Origin: CAIWHR01 sp963734575
GTDB lineage: Bacteria > Pseudomonadota > Gammaproteobacteria > Burkholderiales > Casimicrobiaceae
DNA length: 64,000 nucleotides
Direction of reading: 5' to 3'
Assembly: GCA_963734575.1 (NCBI GenBank)
Contig: CAVTHT010000021.1
Location: forward strand, 25,707-89,706
Position numbers and translations under genes: made by a program. Shown one piece after another: positions 10,651-19,572 of the stretch. The notes under the pieces are model-generated. The model did not search any database, was not told the origin of the DNA, and was given only the letters and a program-made list of their open reading frames with translations. Every line of letters begins with the position of its first letter. Positions within the stretch are counted from its first letter, which is position 1.

Positions 10651-11268
10651 ATGCGTAAACCAGCACTTCTTCCCGTCGTCGCCGCCATCTCGGCGCTGTG
10701 CGCGCTTCCCGCGCTCGCCCAGACCACCGGCGCCCCGACCACCTCGCGCGTCAGCGACGAATGGCGCATGCCCTATCAGGCGAACTTCTGGAATTACATC
10801 GGCGCGAGCGTCGGCCAGAGCGACTACGACGTCGGCTGCGTGTCGGGCTTCGGTTGCGATCGCAAGGACACGGCGTTCAAGATCTTCGCGGGCGGCAAGC
10901 TTTACAACGCACTCGGGCTGGAGCTCGGTTACGTGAACCTCGGGCGCGCCGACATCGCGGGCGGCCGCACCCGCGCGCAGGCCGGCAACCTCAGCCTCGT
11001 GCTAGGGATTCCGGTCTGGGGCGATCGCCTGGGCATCAACGGCAAGGTCGGCACGGCGTACGGCTGGACACGCACCAGCTCGTCGGCGCCGGAGTACGAA
11101 GCGGGCAACGACTCGGGCTGGGGCTTGAGCTACGGGGTCGGCGCTACCTATGCGTTCTCGCGCAACACGGAGCTCCGCATCGACTGGGATCGCTACCGGT
11201 TCGACTTCCGCGGCGCCGGCACCCAGGACGTCGATCTCTTGAGCGCGGGCCTGAACTTCCGGTTCTGA
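10651..11268 (+). CDS. Small outer-membrane beta-barrel protein (OmpA/OmpW-like)
   Basis: A 205-residue exported protein. A signal peptide (MRKPALLPVVAAISALCALPALA) precedes QTTGAPTTSRVSDEW. The mature part alternates hydrophobic and polar residues in about eight strands (WNYIGASVGQSDYDVG, LGLELGYVNLGRADI, WGLSYGVGATYAFSRN) and ends in LLSAGLNFRF, with the terminal Phe recognised by the BAM machinery. Two cysteines (VGCVSGFGCDRKD) probably form a periplasmic or loop disulfide. AGGAAC upstream supports ATG 10651 over the open-frame start at 10597. Function within the family is unknown. Confidence 0.8.
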   Translation: MRKPALLPVVAAISALCALPALAQTTGAPTTSRVSDEWRMPYQANFWNYIGASVGQSDYDVGCVSGFGCDRKDTAFKIFAGGKLYNALGLELGYVNLGRADIAGGRTRAQAGNLSLVLGIPVWGDRLGINGKVGTAYGWTRTSSSAPEYEAGNDSGWGLSYGVGATYAFSRNTELRIDWDRYRFDFRGAGTQDVDLLSAGLNFRF

Positions 11269-11281
11269 GACGGCAGTGCAC

Positions 11282-11304
11282 GATGGCGGGGCACTCCCGC
11301 CATC
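11282..11304. terminator. Hairpin between convergent genes
   Basis: GATGGCGGG and CCCGCCATC form a nine-pair stem with a five-base loop just after the outer-membrane protein stop and before the DUF72 stop. There is no U-run on either strand, so termination strength is uncertain. Confidence 0.45.
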
Positions 11305-11359
11305 GGTCGCGCGCGCGCGCCGTCGGCTCGCGGGGACCGCGTGCCCGGCGAGTCGTGGG

Positions 11360-12277
11360 TCACGCCACCATCATCGATGGCGGCAGCGCCGGCTCGGCGC
11401 TCACGGGCAGGCCGAGCTTCTGCATGAGACGTCGTGCATCGAACGGCGCGTGCACCTTGGCATCGTTGTCGAAGTAGCAATAGACATCGCGGGTGCGCCG
11501 CCGTGGCGGCGGCTCGGATGCGATGCGACGCGCGTCCGGCGGCTCTCCGCCCGAGGTCCACGCCCGGATGCGTTCGGCCCATCGGTCGAGCGCGTCCTCG
11601 GTGTATCCGCTGCTGTAGAGCTCCTTCTCGCCGTGCAGGCGGAGATACATGAAGTCCGCGGTGATGTCCTCGCGGTTCGGCCACTTGCCCGCAGTGTCGG
11701 CGACGACGAGCGCGACGTTGTGCCGGCGCAGCAGCGCGACGAAGCGCGGATCGACGAAGCTCGCGTGCCGGATCTCGACGGCGTGGCGCAGCGGGCGCAC
11801 CGCATCGATCGCCAGCCTGCATCGCCCCTTCATGCGCTCGTCACGGCGGCGGGCAATGGCGAGGGCCTCCTGGGTGTCGCGGGGCAGGCTCGACAGGAAG
11901 GTCTCGAACCGCTCCTCGTCGAACGCGAAGTTCGGCGGGAACTGCCACAGGAACGGGCCGAGCTTCTCGCGCAGGTTGAAGATCCCGGAAGCGAAGAAGT
12001 TCGGCAGCGCACGCTCGATGCCGCGCAGCTTCAGCATGTGGGTGATGTAGCGGCTGCCCTTCACGGCGAACACGAAATCCGCGGGCGTATCCGCGTACCA
12101 GGCAGCGTAGCCCTCCGGGCGCTGCAGCGAGTAGAACGATCCGTTGATCTCGATCGACGACAGCGCGCGCGACGCGTACTCGAGCTCGCGTCGCTGCTGC
12201 AGCCCGCGCGGATAGAACACGCCGCGCCAGGGCTCGTAGCGCCAGCCCGAGATGCCGATGCGGATCGTCCCGGCCAT
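11360..12277 (-). CDS. DUF72 (YecE-like) family protein
   Basis: A 305-residue DUF72 protein, a TIM-barrel family of unknown activity. Recognisable elements are IRIGISGWRYEPWRGVFYP, SSIEINGSFYSLQRPEGYAAW, FVFAVKGSRYITHMLKL, LGPFLWQFPPNF, HAVEIRHASF and YLRLHGEKELYSSGY, and the C-terminal DVYCYFDNDAKVHAPFDARR. The frame is intact and full length. The family is widespread in bacteria, and neighbours give no functional hint. Confidence 0.9.
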   Translation of the reverse strand: MAGTIRIGISGWRYEPWRGVFYPRGLQQRRELEYASRALSSIEINGSFYSLQRPEGYAAWYADTPADFVFAVKGSRYITHMLKLRGIERALPNFFASGIFNLREKLGPFLWQFPPNFAFDEERFETFLSSLPRDTQEALAIARRRDERMKGRCRLAIDAVRPLRHAVEIRHASFVDPRFVALLRRHNVALVVADTAGKWPNREDITADFMYLRLHGEKELYSSGYTEDALDRWAERIRAWTSGGEPPDARRIASEPPPRRRTRDVYCYFDNDAKVHAPFDARRLMQKLGLPVSAEPALPPSMMVA

Positions 12278-12588
12278 GGATGACCTATCGCTGTACCTTG
12301 TTCATGTCGCGATGCGCACGAACGCGTCGCTGCCGGATCGCGGCATGGTATTATATACGCTCGCGGTGGCGCCTCCGCGCGGCGTACGCCGGGCCCGCGG
12401 CTTGGGCGCGAAGCAGGAGGCGCGACGCCCCGGCCCGTCCTTGCGGGCAACCCTGACGGAGAACGCTTTGCCAATGACAGTCAATGCCTCGGTTCCACGG
12501 TTCGACGACGCCCCCGCGTATGTCACCGGGGCCGACCCTGCGCACGCTTGGACGCAGTGCGTCGCCGCGCGTTCCGCGTTCTCGCGTG
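12278..12588. other. 311-bp divergent intergenic region
   Basis: It lies between the divergent DUF72 and phospholipase D-family genes. An AT-rich TATTATATAC at 12349-12358, the only such patch nearby, is a plausible -10 element for the plus-strand gene. No convincing -35 or coding frame is seen. Confidence 0.4.
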
Positions 12589-13931
12589 ATGGCAGCCCGC
12601 AGCAAGGCGTCGGCAACGGCACGGCGGAGCTGGTGGGCGAGGGTGCGCACCCGGCGGTGGCCGACGTGGGCCGTCGTGCTCGCCAGCGTCTTCGCCACCG
12701 TCGCCGCAACGCTGGTGGTGATGAACTTCCTGCCGGGCGAGAAGAAGATCGAGGAGGACGTGCCCCGACTCTACGGCTCCGGCGACCCGCAGTTTCGCCG
12801 CGCGATGGGCGTCCTCCTCGGCCCGCCCGATCCAGGACGGCAATCGCCTGACGGTCCTGCTGAACGGCGATGCGATCTTCCCGTCGATGCTGGAGGCGAT
12901 CCGTGGCGCGCGGCGCACCATCACGTTCGAGACGTACATCTACTGGTCGGGCGACATCGGGCGCACGTTCGCCGACGCGCTCGCCGAGCGTGCGCGCGCC
13001 GGCGTCAAGGTGCACGTCCTGCTCGACTGGGTCGGCAGCGCGAAGATGGACCCGGCGCTGCTGGAGACCCTGGAGAAGAGCGGCGTCGAGGTGCATCGCT
13101 ATCACGAGCCGCGCTGGTACAACCTCGGCCGCCTCAACAACCGCACGCACCGCAAGGTGCTCGTGGTGGACGGCCGCATCGGGTTCACGGGCGGCGTCGG
13201 CATCGCCGACAAATGGACCGGGCACGCGCAGGATCCGGAGCACTGGCGCGACACCCACGTGCGTGCCGAAGGTCCCGTCGTGGCGCAGATGCAGGCCGTG
13301 TTCATGGACAACTGGACCAAGGCCACGGGCCGGGTCATCCACGGCATCGACTATTTCCCGCCGCTCACGCCGGTGGGCGAGGGCGCAGCACAGATGTTCG
13401 AGAGCTCGCCCTCCGGCGGCAGCGAAAGCATGCACCTCATGTACCTGCTGGCCATCACCGCGGCCGATCGGACCATCCACCTGTCGAGCTCGTATTTCGT
13501 GCCCGACGAACTGACGACCAAGGCGCTCGTGGCGGCGTTGCGCAGAGGCGTCAAGGTGCAGATCATCACGCCCGGGGAGGACATCGACACGGAGGTGGTG
13601 CGCAAGGCCTCGCGCGCCCGGTGGGGCGACCTGCTCCAGGCCGGGGCAGAGATCTACGAGTACCAGCCGACCATGTTCCACTGCAAGGTGATGGTGGTCG
13701 ATTCACTGCTGGTGTCGGTCGGCTCGACCAACTTCGACAACCGGTCGTTCCGTCTCAACGACGAGGCGAACCTCAACGTGTTCGACCAGCGCGTTCGCGG
13801 AGCAGCAGGTGGCGGTTTTCGCGCAGGACCTCGCCCACGCACGACGCATCACCTACGAGGCGTGGCTCGATCGTCCGCTCCGGGAAAAGCTGCTGGAGCA
13901 CACGGCCTCCCTCCTCGGCGCGCAGCTCTAG
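12589..13931 (+). CDS. Phospholipase D-family cardiolipin synthase, frame-broken
   Basis: A membrane-anchored PLD-superfamily enzyme that probably transfers phosphatidyl groups to form cardiolipin. An N-terminal basic segment leads into one transmembrane helix (WAVVLASVFATVAATLVVMN). There are two catalytic motifs, HRKVLVVDGRIGFTGG and HCKVMVVDSLLVSVGS (HxKxxxxD). One extra C near 12828 (LGPP|IQDGNRLTVL) and one near 13790 (NVFDQ|AFAEQQVAVF) break the frame. Bridged, the protein is about 446 residues and ends SLLGAQL. The lack of the two helices of E. coli ClsA suggests the ClsB/YbhO-like branch. Confidence 0.85.
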
Positions 13932-13991
13932 CCGGTCCCGGGCCCCGGCGTTCGTGCGGCAACGCTCCGGCCGCGCGGCCGGTGACCCCGG

Positions 13992-15263
13992 TCAGATCAG
14001 GCCTTCGAGGAGCTGCACGTCGACGGCATGGCCGACATCGACGTTCCCGCAGTCGGGCGGCAGCACGATGAAGCAATTGGCCCGCGACATCGACGACAGG
14101 ATTCCCGAGCCCTGGTCGCCGGTGGTGCGGACGCTCCATGCGCCTCCCTCCATCGTCAGGATGCCGCGCTGGAACTCCGTGCGGCCGGGCGCCTTGCGGA
14201 TCGGCGCCGACAGCGGGACCTTGAACATCGGCAGCGGCGTCACGTCGCGCTCGCCTTGCAGCACGCGCAGCGCGTCGCGCACGAACTGGTAGAACGTCAC
14301 CATCACGGACACGGGATTGCCGGGCAGCCCGAAGAAATGCGCGGTGCCGAGCCGGCCGTAGGCGAGTGGCCGCCCGGGCTTCATCGCGATCTTCCAGAAC
14401 ACGACCTCGCCCAGCTTGTCGAGGAGCTGCTTCACGAAGTCGGCCTCGCCGACCGACACGCCACCGGACGTGATCACCACGTCGGCTGTCGCCGCCGCCG
14501 TCGCGAAGGCTTCTTCGAGCGCGGCCGGAACGTCCGGCACCACCCCCATGTCGAGCATCTCGCAATCGAGGCGTGCGAGCATGCCGTGCAGGGTGTAGCG
14601 GTTGCTGTCGTAAACGTCGCCCGCGGCCAGCGGCGTGCCGATCGACTTGAGCTCGTCGCCGGTCGAGAAGAACGCGACGCGCAGCCGGCGGTGCACGGTG
14701 ACCTCGCCGACACCGAGCGATGCCATCATGCCGAGCTCCGCGGGACGCACGCGCTGCCCGGCATGGAAAACGACCTGGCCGGCCTTGAGGTCCTCGCCGG
14801 CAAAGCGGCGATTCTGACCGGCCTTGCCGACTGCGCCGCGTTCGATCGTCACGCGTCCGTCCTGCTCCTGCGTGCGCTCCTGCATCACCACGGTGTCGGC
14901 ACCTTCGGGCATCACCGCCCCGGTGAAGATGCGCACGCATTCCCCCGGGCCCACGCGTGCCGTCGCGGGCTTGCCTGCGAACGACTCGCCGACGCGGCGC
15001 AACGTGGTGTCCCCCTCGGCCGCGATGTCGGCGAAGCGCAGCGCGTAGCCGTCCATCGCCGAGTTGTCATGGCCCGGAACCGCGATCGGCGAGATCACGT
15101 CCTCGGCGAGCACACGCGACAGTGCCTCGCGCACATGCACGCGCTCGTGGCCGCGTATCGGCTCGAGGAAATCGCGGATCAGTGCACGTGCCTTGTCCAC
15201 CGGCATCGAGTTCGGATCGTAATCGTCGGCGCAGGAAGCGTCGCGCAAGCTCTTGGCGGTCAT
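13992..15263 (-). CDS. moeA: Molybdopterin molybdenumtransferase MoeA
   Basis: MoeA inserts molybdate into adenylylated molybdopterin, the last step of Mo-cofactor synthesis. The 423-residue protein shows PVDKARALIRDFLEP, PGHDNSAMDGYALRF, GECVRIFTGAVMPEGADTVVMQE, FFSTGDEL, TSGGVSVGEADFVKQ and FFGLPGNPVSVMVTFYQFV. It closes a minus-strand run moaA-fdhD-GFA-mobA-moeA whose products serve the divergent formate dehydrogenase operon. The frame is intact. Confidence 0.97.
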   Translation of the reverse strand: MTAKSLRDASCADDYDPNSMPVDKARALIRDFLEPIRGHERVHVREALSRVLAEDVISPIAVPGHDNSAMDGYALRFADIAAEGDTTLRRVGESFAGKPATARVGPGECVRIFTGAVMPEGADTVVMQERTQEQDGRVTIERGAVGKAGQNRRFAGEDLKAGQVVFHAGQRVRPAELGMMASLGVGEVTVHRRLRVAFFSTGDELKSIGTPLAAGDVYDSNRYTLHGMLARLDCEMLDMGVVPDVPAALEEAFATAAATADVVITSGGVSVGEADFVKQLLDKLGEVVFWKIAMKPGRPLAYGRLGTAHFFGLPGNPVSVMVTFYQFVRDALRVLQGERDVTPLPMFKVPLSAPIRKAPGRTEFQRGILTMEGGAWSVRTTGDQGSGILSSMSRANCFIVLPPDCGNVDVGHAVDVQLLEGLI

Positions 15264-15287
15264 GGTCTGTGGGGAAGCCTTCGTCGT

Positions 15288-15887
15288 TCAGGGCGCCGGG
15301 TCGGCCGCGGCGGGGGTGTCGGCCTGCTGCAGCTCGGTACGGGTGTTGATGTTGCGAAACGCCTCCGCCACGTCGTCGAACGGCACTTCGACGACCGCGA
15401 GGGTCGCATACCACGCATCGATCTTGCGCCCCCCGGATTCGAGGAAGGCGGCGAGATGCGGCAGCACGCGTCGATGCACCAGCGAGAACACGGGATGGGG
15501 CTGGTCGAACGTGCGCGCGACCGCGACGTCCGCATCGTGCGCCTCCCGCGCCGCACGCAGCCGCGCCACGAGATCGGCGGGCAGGAACGGCGAATCGCAC
15601 GGGGCGGTGACGAGCAGCGTCCCGTGCGCGGCCGCGAGTCCCGCGTGCAAGCCGGCGAGCGGCCCGGCGAATCCGGGCACGACGTCCGCGACCACGGCAC
15701 AACCCAGCGCGGCGTAGCGGTCGCGATTCTGGTTCGCATTGACGAGCAGCTCGTCGACCTGGGGGCGCAGCCGTTCGAGCACGTGCGCGACCATCGGCCG
15801 GCCCTGCAGCAGCACGAGCCCCTTGTCGACTCCGCCCATGCGCCGGCCCTGGCCGCCCGCCAGCACGAGCCCCGTGACGTCAGTCAT
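15288..15887 (-). CDS. mobA: Molybdenum cofactor guanylyltransferase MobA
   Basis: MobA attaches GMP to Mo-molybdopterin, giving the guanine dinucleotide cofactor used by DMSO-reductase-family enzymes such as the adjacent formate dehydrogenase. The nucleotide-binding LVLAGGQGRRMGGVDKGL is near the N-terminus, followed by PMVAHVLERLRPQVDELLVNAN, DVVPGFAGPLAGLHAGL and VTAPCDSPFLP. The length is 199 residues. The ATG at 15887 is chosen because the upstream extension of the frame is GFA-gene shadow. It overlaps the GFA stop by eight bases, implying translational coupling. Confidence 0.96.
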   Translation of the reverse strand: MTDVTGLVLAGGQGRRMGGVDKGLVLLQGRPMVAHVLERLRPQVDELLVNANQNRDRYAALGCAVVADVVPGFAGPLAGLHAGLAAAHGTLLVTAPCDSPFLPADLVARLRAAREAHDADVAVARTFDQPHPVFSLVHRRVLPHLAAFLESGGRKIDAWYATLAVVEVPFDDVAEAFRNINTRTELQQADTPAAADPAP

Positions 15888-16305
15888 GAGCGGGCTCCGG
15901 CCAAGGGATCCAGGGGACGTGCTCCTCGAAGAAGGCATGACCCGACGGGGCGCGATCGATCGGATCCTCGAATGCCGCCAGCGCGATGTGCGTCTCGTTC
16001 GCCCATCGCTCGCTGCGTGTCGACTGGAAGAAGAGCTTGCTGCCGCAGATCCTGCAGAAGGTGCGCCGCGTGCCCGGCGACGACTCGTACGCCACGTGGT
16101 CTTCACCGCCCGAAGTGACGATCACCTGCGCGGACGGGAACCCGACCCACGTGACGAACCCGGCGCTGTGCGAGCGCCGGCAGCTCTCGCAATGGCAATG
16201 GCAGCAGAAGCGCGACGGCAGCGTGGCGACGAAGCGCACGCGACCACACATGCAGCGCCCGCGGGCCTCGTGCCGCGGCTCGTGCGCAACCGGCGCGTCG
16301 CTCAT
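15880..16305 (-). CDS. GFA (glutathione-dependent formaldehyde-activating/CENP-V) family protein
   Basis: A 141-residue zinc protein of the GFA fold. The zinc-binding cysteines are visible as GRCMCGRVRF, FCCHCHCESCRR and TFCRICGSKLFF, with HSAGFVTWVGF between. Some members condense glutathione with formaldehyde; most are functionally untested. Its place inside a formate dehydrogenase maturation operon, overlapping mobA and just after fdhD, would fit a role in feeding formaldehyde-derived carbon to formate, but this is inference from position. Confidence 0.85.
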   Translation of the reverse strand: MSDAPVAHEPRHEARGRCMCGRVRFVATLPSRFCCHCHCESCRRSHSAGFVTWVGFPSAQVIVTSGGEDHVAYESSPGTRRTFCRICGSKLFFQSTRSERWANETHIALAAFEDPIDRAPSGHAFFEEHVPWIPWPEPAHD

Positions 16306-16324
16306 CGGGCGGGCGGGGTCCGGG

Positions 16325-17161
16325 CTACTCGGCGCGGAAGCGCGCCGCGCCGGTGAACAGCAGGTAGTGGCGATTGGTGGCGCGGCCGATCATCGTGAGC
16401 CCGACGCGCTCCGCGATCTCGTGCCCCATCTGCGTGAGACCGGAGCGGGAGACGAGGAACGGAATGCCCATCTGTGCGGCCTTGATCACCATCTCGGACG
16501 TGAGCCGCCCGGTGGTGTAGAAGACCTTGTCGCCACCCTCGATGCGATCGAGCCACATCTGCCCGGCGATGGCGTCCACGGCGTTGTGGCGTCCCACGTC
16601 CTCCACGAACATCAGGATCTCGGACGTGCCGTTCGCATTGGTCGCAAGCGCGCAGCCGTGGACCGCACCCGCCTGCTTGTAGATGGTCTCGTGCAGGCGC
16701 ACGCGGTCCAGCAGTGCATACAGCGTCGAGCGCGTGAGCACCGCATCGCGCGGAAGGTCGATGGAGTCGATCTCTTCCATCAGGTCGCCGAAGACCGTGC
16801 CCTGGCCGCAGCCGGTCGTCTGGGTGCGCTTCTGCAGCCGCGACGCGAGATCGGGAAGGCCATGCCGCGTGGTCACGGCCACCGCATTGACCTCCCAGTC
16901 CACCTGCACCGCGACCACCTCGTCGACGCTCTTCAGCAGGCGCTGGTTGCGCAGGTAGCCGATCGCGAGCGCCTCGGGCGCTGCGCCCAGGGTCATCAGC
17001 GTGACGATCTCCTGCCGGTCGACGTACAGCGTCAGCGGGTGCTCGCCCGCGATCGACGTCTCGCGGACGGCTCCCGTCTCGTCGATGGCCGCGACGGGGT
17101 AGGTCGCGGGTCGCGCCGCGGTCGTCAGGACGGGACGGTAGGGGTCGTGCGGCGCGTTCAT
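16325..17161 (-). CDS. fdhD: Formate dehydrogenase accessory sulfurtransferase FdhD
   Basis: FdhD transfers sulfur from a desulfurase such as IscS to the molybdenum cofactor, needed for formate dehydrogenase activity. The 278-residue protein carries LTLYVDRQEIVTLMTLGA, EALAIGYLRNQRLL, the cysteine loop TTGCGQGTVFGD, ALATNANGTSEILMFVEDVG and RHNAVDAIAGQMWLDRIEGG, then TTGRLTSEMVIKAAQMGIPF. The E. coli loop is CxxC; here the second Cys is Gly and only the first remains. It lies between moaA and the GFA gene, divergent from the FDH operon. Confidence 0.95.
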   Translation of the reverse strand: MNAPHDPYRPVLTTAARPATYPVAAIDETGAVRETSIAGEHPLTLYVDRQEIVTLMTLGAAPEALAIGYLRNQRLLKSVDEVVAVQVDWEVNAVAVTTRHGLPDLASRLQKRTQTTGCGQGTVFGDLMEEIDSIDLPRDAVLTRSTLYALLDRVRLHETIYKQAGAVHGCALATNANGTSEILMFVEDVGRHNAVDAIAGQMWLDRIEGGDKVFYTTGRLTSEMVIKAAQMGIPFLVSRSGLTQMGHEIAERVGLTMIGRATNRHYLLFTGAARFRAE

Positions 17162-17172
17162 CGCATTGCGCG

Positions 17173-18269
17173 TCAGCCGCCGATGTAGCTCATCTCGACG
17201 CGCGCTGCGGCGCGCGCCGTGTTGGCCGTGCGGATCTCCGAATAGCGATCGGCGCGCTGGCGCCAGATGCCGCCGATGGCGCGCGCAACCTCGTCATCGC
17301 TGCGGCCCTCGCGCAGCAGCGTGCGCAGGTCGTATCCCTGGTCGGCGAAGAGGCAGGTGTAGAGCTTGCCGTCGGTCGACAGCCGTGCGCGCGTGCAGTC
17401 GCGGCAGAACGCCTGCGTGACGGAGGCGATCACGCCGATCTCGCCGCTGCCGTCGCGATAGCGCCAGCGTTCGGCCACTTCGCCCGTGTAGTTCGGGTCG
17501 ACCGGCTCCAGCGGCAACTCTGCATCGATGAGGCGCACCACCTCGGCGGCCGGCACGACATCGTCCATCCGCCAGCCATTGGTGGCGCCGACGTCCATGT
17601 ATTCGATGAAGCGCACGATGTGCCCGGATGCCCTGAAGTGGCGGGCGAGCGGCACGATGCTCGCCGACGTTGTCGCCGCGCTTGACGACCATGTTGATCT
17701 TGACCGGCGCGAGGCCCGCCGCAGCCCGCGGCGTCGATGCCTTCGAGCACGCGTGCCACCGGGAAATCGACGTCGTTCATCCGGCGGAACACGGCATCGT
17801 CGAGTGAATCGAGGCTGACGGTCACGCGCTTCAGGCCCGCGTCGCGCAGGCTCGCCGCCTTGCGTGCGAGCAGCGCACCGTTGGTGGTGAGCGTCAGATC
17901 GAGATCGCCGAGACGCGCGAGCATCTCCACCAGACGCTCCACGTTCTTGCGCAGCAGCGGCTCGCCTCCGGTGAGGCGGATCTTGCGCACGCCCTGGCCG
18001 ACGAAGAGCCGCGCGAGGCGCGTGATCTCCTCGAACGTCAGCAGCGCCGAGTGCGGCAGGAACGGATAGTCGCGCCCGAAGACGTCCTTCGGCATGCAGT
18101 ACACGCAGCGGAAATTGCAGCGGTCCGTGACGGAGATGCGGAGGTCGTGCAGCGCACGACCGCGCGTGTCGAGCGGAAGGCCCTTGTCGCCTTCCGCATC
18201 GCGCATGGCGGCCCCCAGCGCATCCGGACGCAACCGGAGATCGCGCAATGGAATGACGGTGTCGCTCAT
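17173..18269 (-). CDS. moaA: GTP 3',8-cyclase MoaA, frame-broken
   Basis: MoaA is the radical-SAM enzyme that starts molybdopterin synthesis from GTP. It has the N-terminal [4Fe-4S] motif DRCNFRCVYCMP (CxxxCxxC), RLTGGEPLLRKNVERLV and LTLTTNGALLA, and the C-terminal second cluster in AFCRDCTRARLSTDGKLYTCLF. It ends VEMSYIGG, close to the GG terminus required of MoaA. Two single-base insertions, near 17715 and 17665, displace about 17 residues (LAPVKINMVVKRGDNVGE in the middle frame). All other parts are intact, and the corrected length is about 365 residues. Confidence 0.95.
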
Positions 18270-18407
18270 GCCGGGAATAAGGTCGGATCGCGCAATGTTC
18301 GGGAGGCAATCATTCTAGCAGAGGGGGACATTCGTCATGGATCGGGTGTATCATCCGCGCGCCGTGCGAATTCCCGCATTTTTTTGCTGATTTCCGCGAA
18401 CGAGACC

Positions 18408-18930
18408 ATGGAACCAGTGCGGTTTTCAGTGTCGGTGATCATGCAACGCACGTTGCTGAACAATCGTTGGGTTTCCGAGCGCTGGGAGCCGTTTGCGGTG
18501 GAACCGGCGCCAGATGGCAGCGCGCCGCATCGTGCGCCTCTCCGACGATGCCCCCGGCGATCGCTGGCGTTTCGACGGATTCGAGCTGGAACTGCATCCG
18601 ACGGAAGCCGAAGGCTATTTCCTCAACATATCCACACCCGACCCGCGGGTCTTCGTCATGTGGCGGATGTGCGAGCCGGAAGCCGTGCTGCCCGGCGGTC
18701 CGCTGGCCGCTCCGCACGTCGTCACGGTGAGCTACAACCAGGCGGCGCGCATGCTCGACGGCGGCGAGCAGGTCGACTCGGTGCCGCTGCCCGCCGCGGT
18801 GCGCGAGTGGATGGAGCCGTTCGTCAAGGAACACTACAAGCCCGAGCCGCGGCGCAAGGTGCGCCGGCGCGATCCGCTCGCCGACACCCCGATGCCGGAG
18901 TCGTCCGGCAACGCGCCGCGGCAGTCGTAA
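18408..18930 (+). CDS. DUF3305 domain protein (formate dehydrogenase operon), frame-broken
   Basis: First gene of the formate dehydrogenase operon. The start MEPVRFSVSVIMQRTLLNNRW and the body FELELHPTEAEGYFLNIS, PDPRVFVMWRMCEPE, VTVSYNQAARMLDGGE match DUF3305, a family found beside formate dehydrogenases in beta- and alphaproteobacteria. No activity is established. An indel at about 18513-18525 splits the frame, giving about 173 residues when bridged. The stop overlaps the next ATG as TAATG. It is cytoplasmic, with no signal or membrane segment. Confidence 0.82.
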
Positions 18931-19572
18931 TGGACGCCAGGGACCCGAAGGTCGACGCACGCTTTTCGTTGCGGCGTTGGTCGGCGCGCAAGCTCGAGGC
19001 CGCCGCGGCGCAGACACGCCGGTGCCGGCACCGGCCGCCGCACCGGGCGTCGGAAGCCCGTGCTGGGGATGCAGCCCTGGCCACCGACGTGCTGGCACCT
19101 GAAGCGGCACCGGCCGCCAGCCCGCAGTTGCCACCGGTCGAGACGCTCACGTTCGAGTCCGACTTCACCGCGTTCCTGCAGCCGAAGGTGGCGGAGTCGA
19201 TCAAGCAGCAGGCGTTGAAGAAGCTCTTCGCCGATCCGCGCTTCAACGTGATGGACGGTCTCGACGTGTACATCGACGACTACTCCATCCCGAGTCCGCT
19301 CGAGCCCGAGCTCATCGAGCAGCTCGTGCACGCGCGCTTCACCCTCAATCCGCCACGGACCCGCGTGAACGCGCAGGGTCACGTCGAGGACGTGCCGCCT
19401 GACGAGCCCGCGCCGTCGGACGCCCCGGAAGCAGAAGACGCCACTGCGGCGGCGGAAGCATCCGGCAGGCACCTGCGATCCCGCAGCGTGCACTCCGTCC
19501 GATGGCAACGACGAACACCCCGAGCTCCCGGCGCCCGCACCCGCGCCGGTGGTGCGTGAAATGGAACGATGA
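18930..19572 (+). CDS. DUF3306 domain protein (formate dehydrogenase operon), frame-broken at end
   Basis: DUF3306 is a partner family of DUF3305 in FDH clusters, function unknown. The N-terminal FSLRRWSARKLEAAAAQ and the conserved core ESDFTAFLQPKVAESIKQQA, then KKLFADPRFNVMDGLDVYID, are clear. The flanks are Ala/Pro/Glu-rich and probably disordered. The natural end is in the next frame: DGNDEHPELPAPAPAPVVRE then a TGA at 19570 that overlaps the ATG of the ferredoxin gene. One insertion therefore lies between about 19440 and 19500. Confidence 0.8.

Noticed and set aside
13849..14940. 363-residue minus-strand frame over moeA
   Set aside because: Same strand as moeA but a different frame, Arg/Gly-rich, with no motifs; moeA itself is complete.
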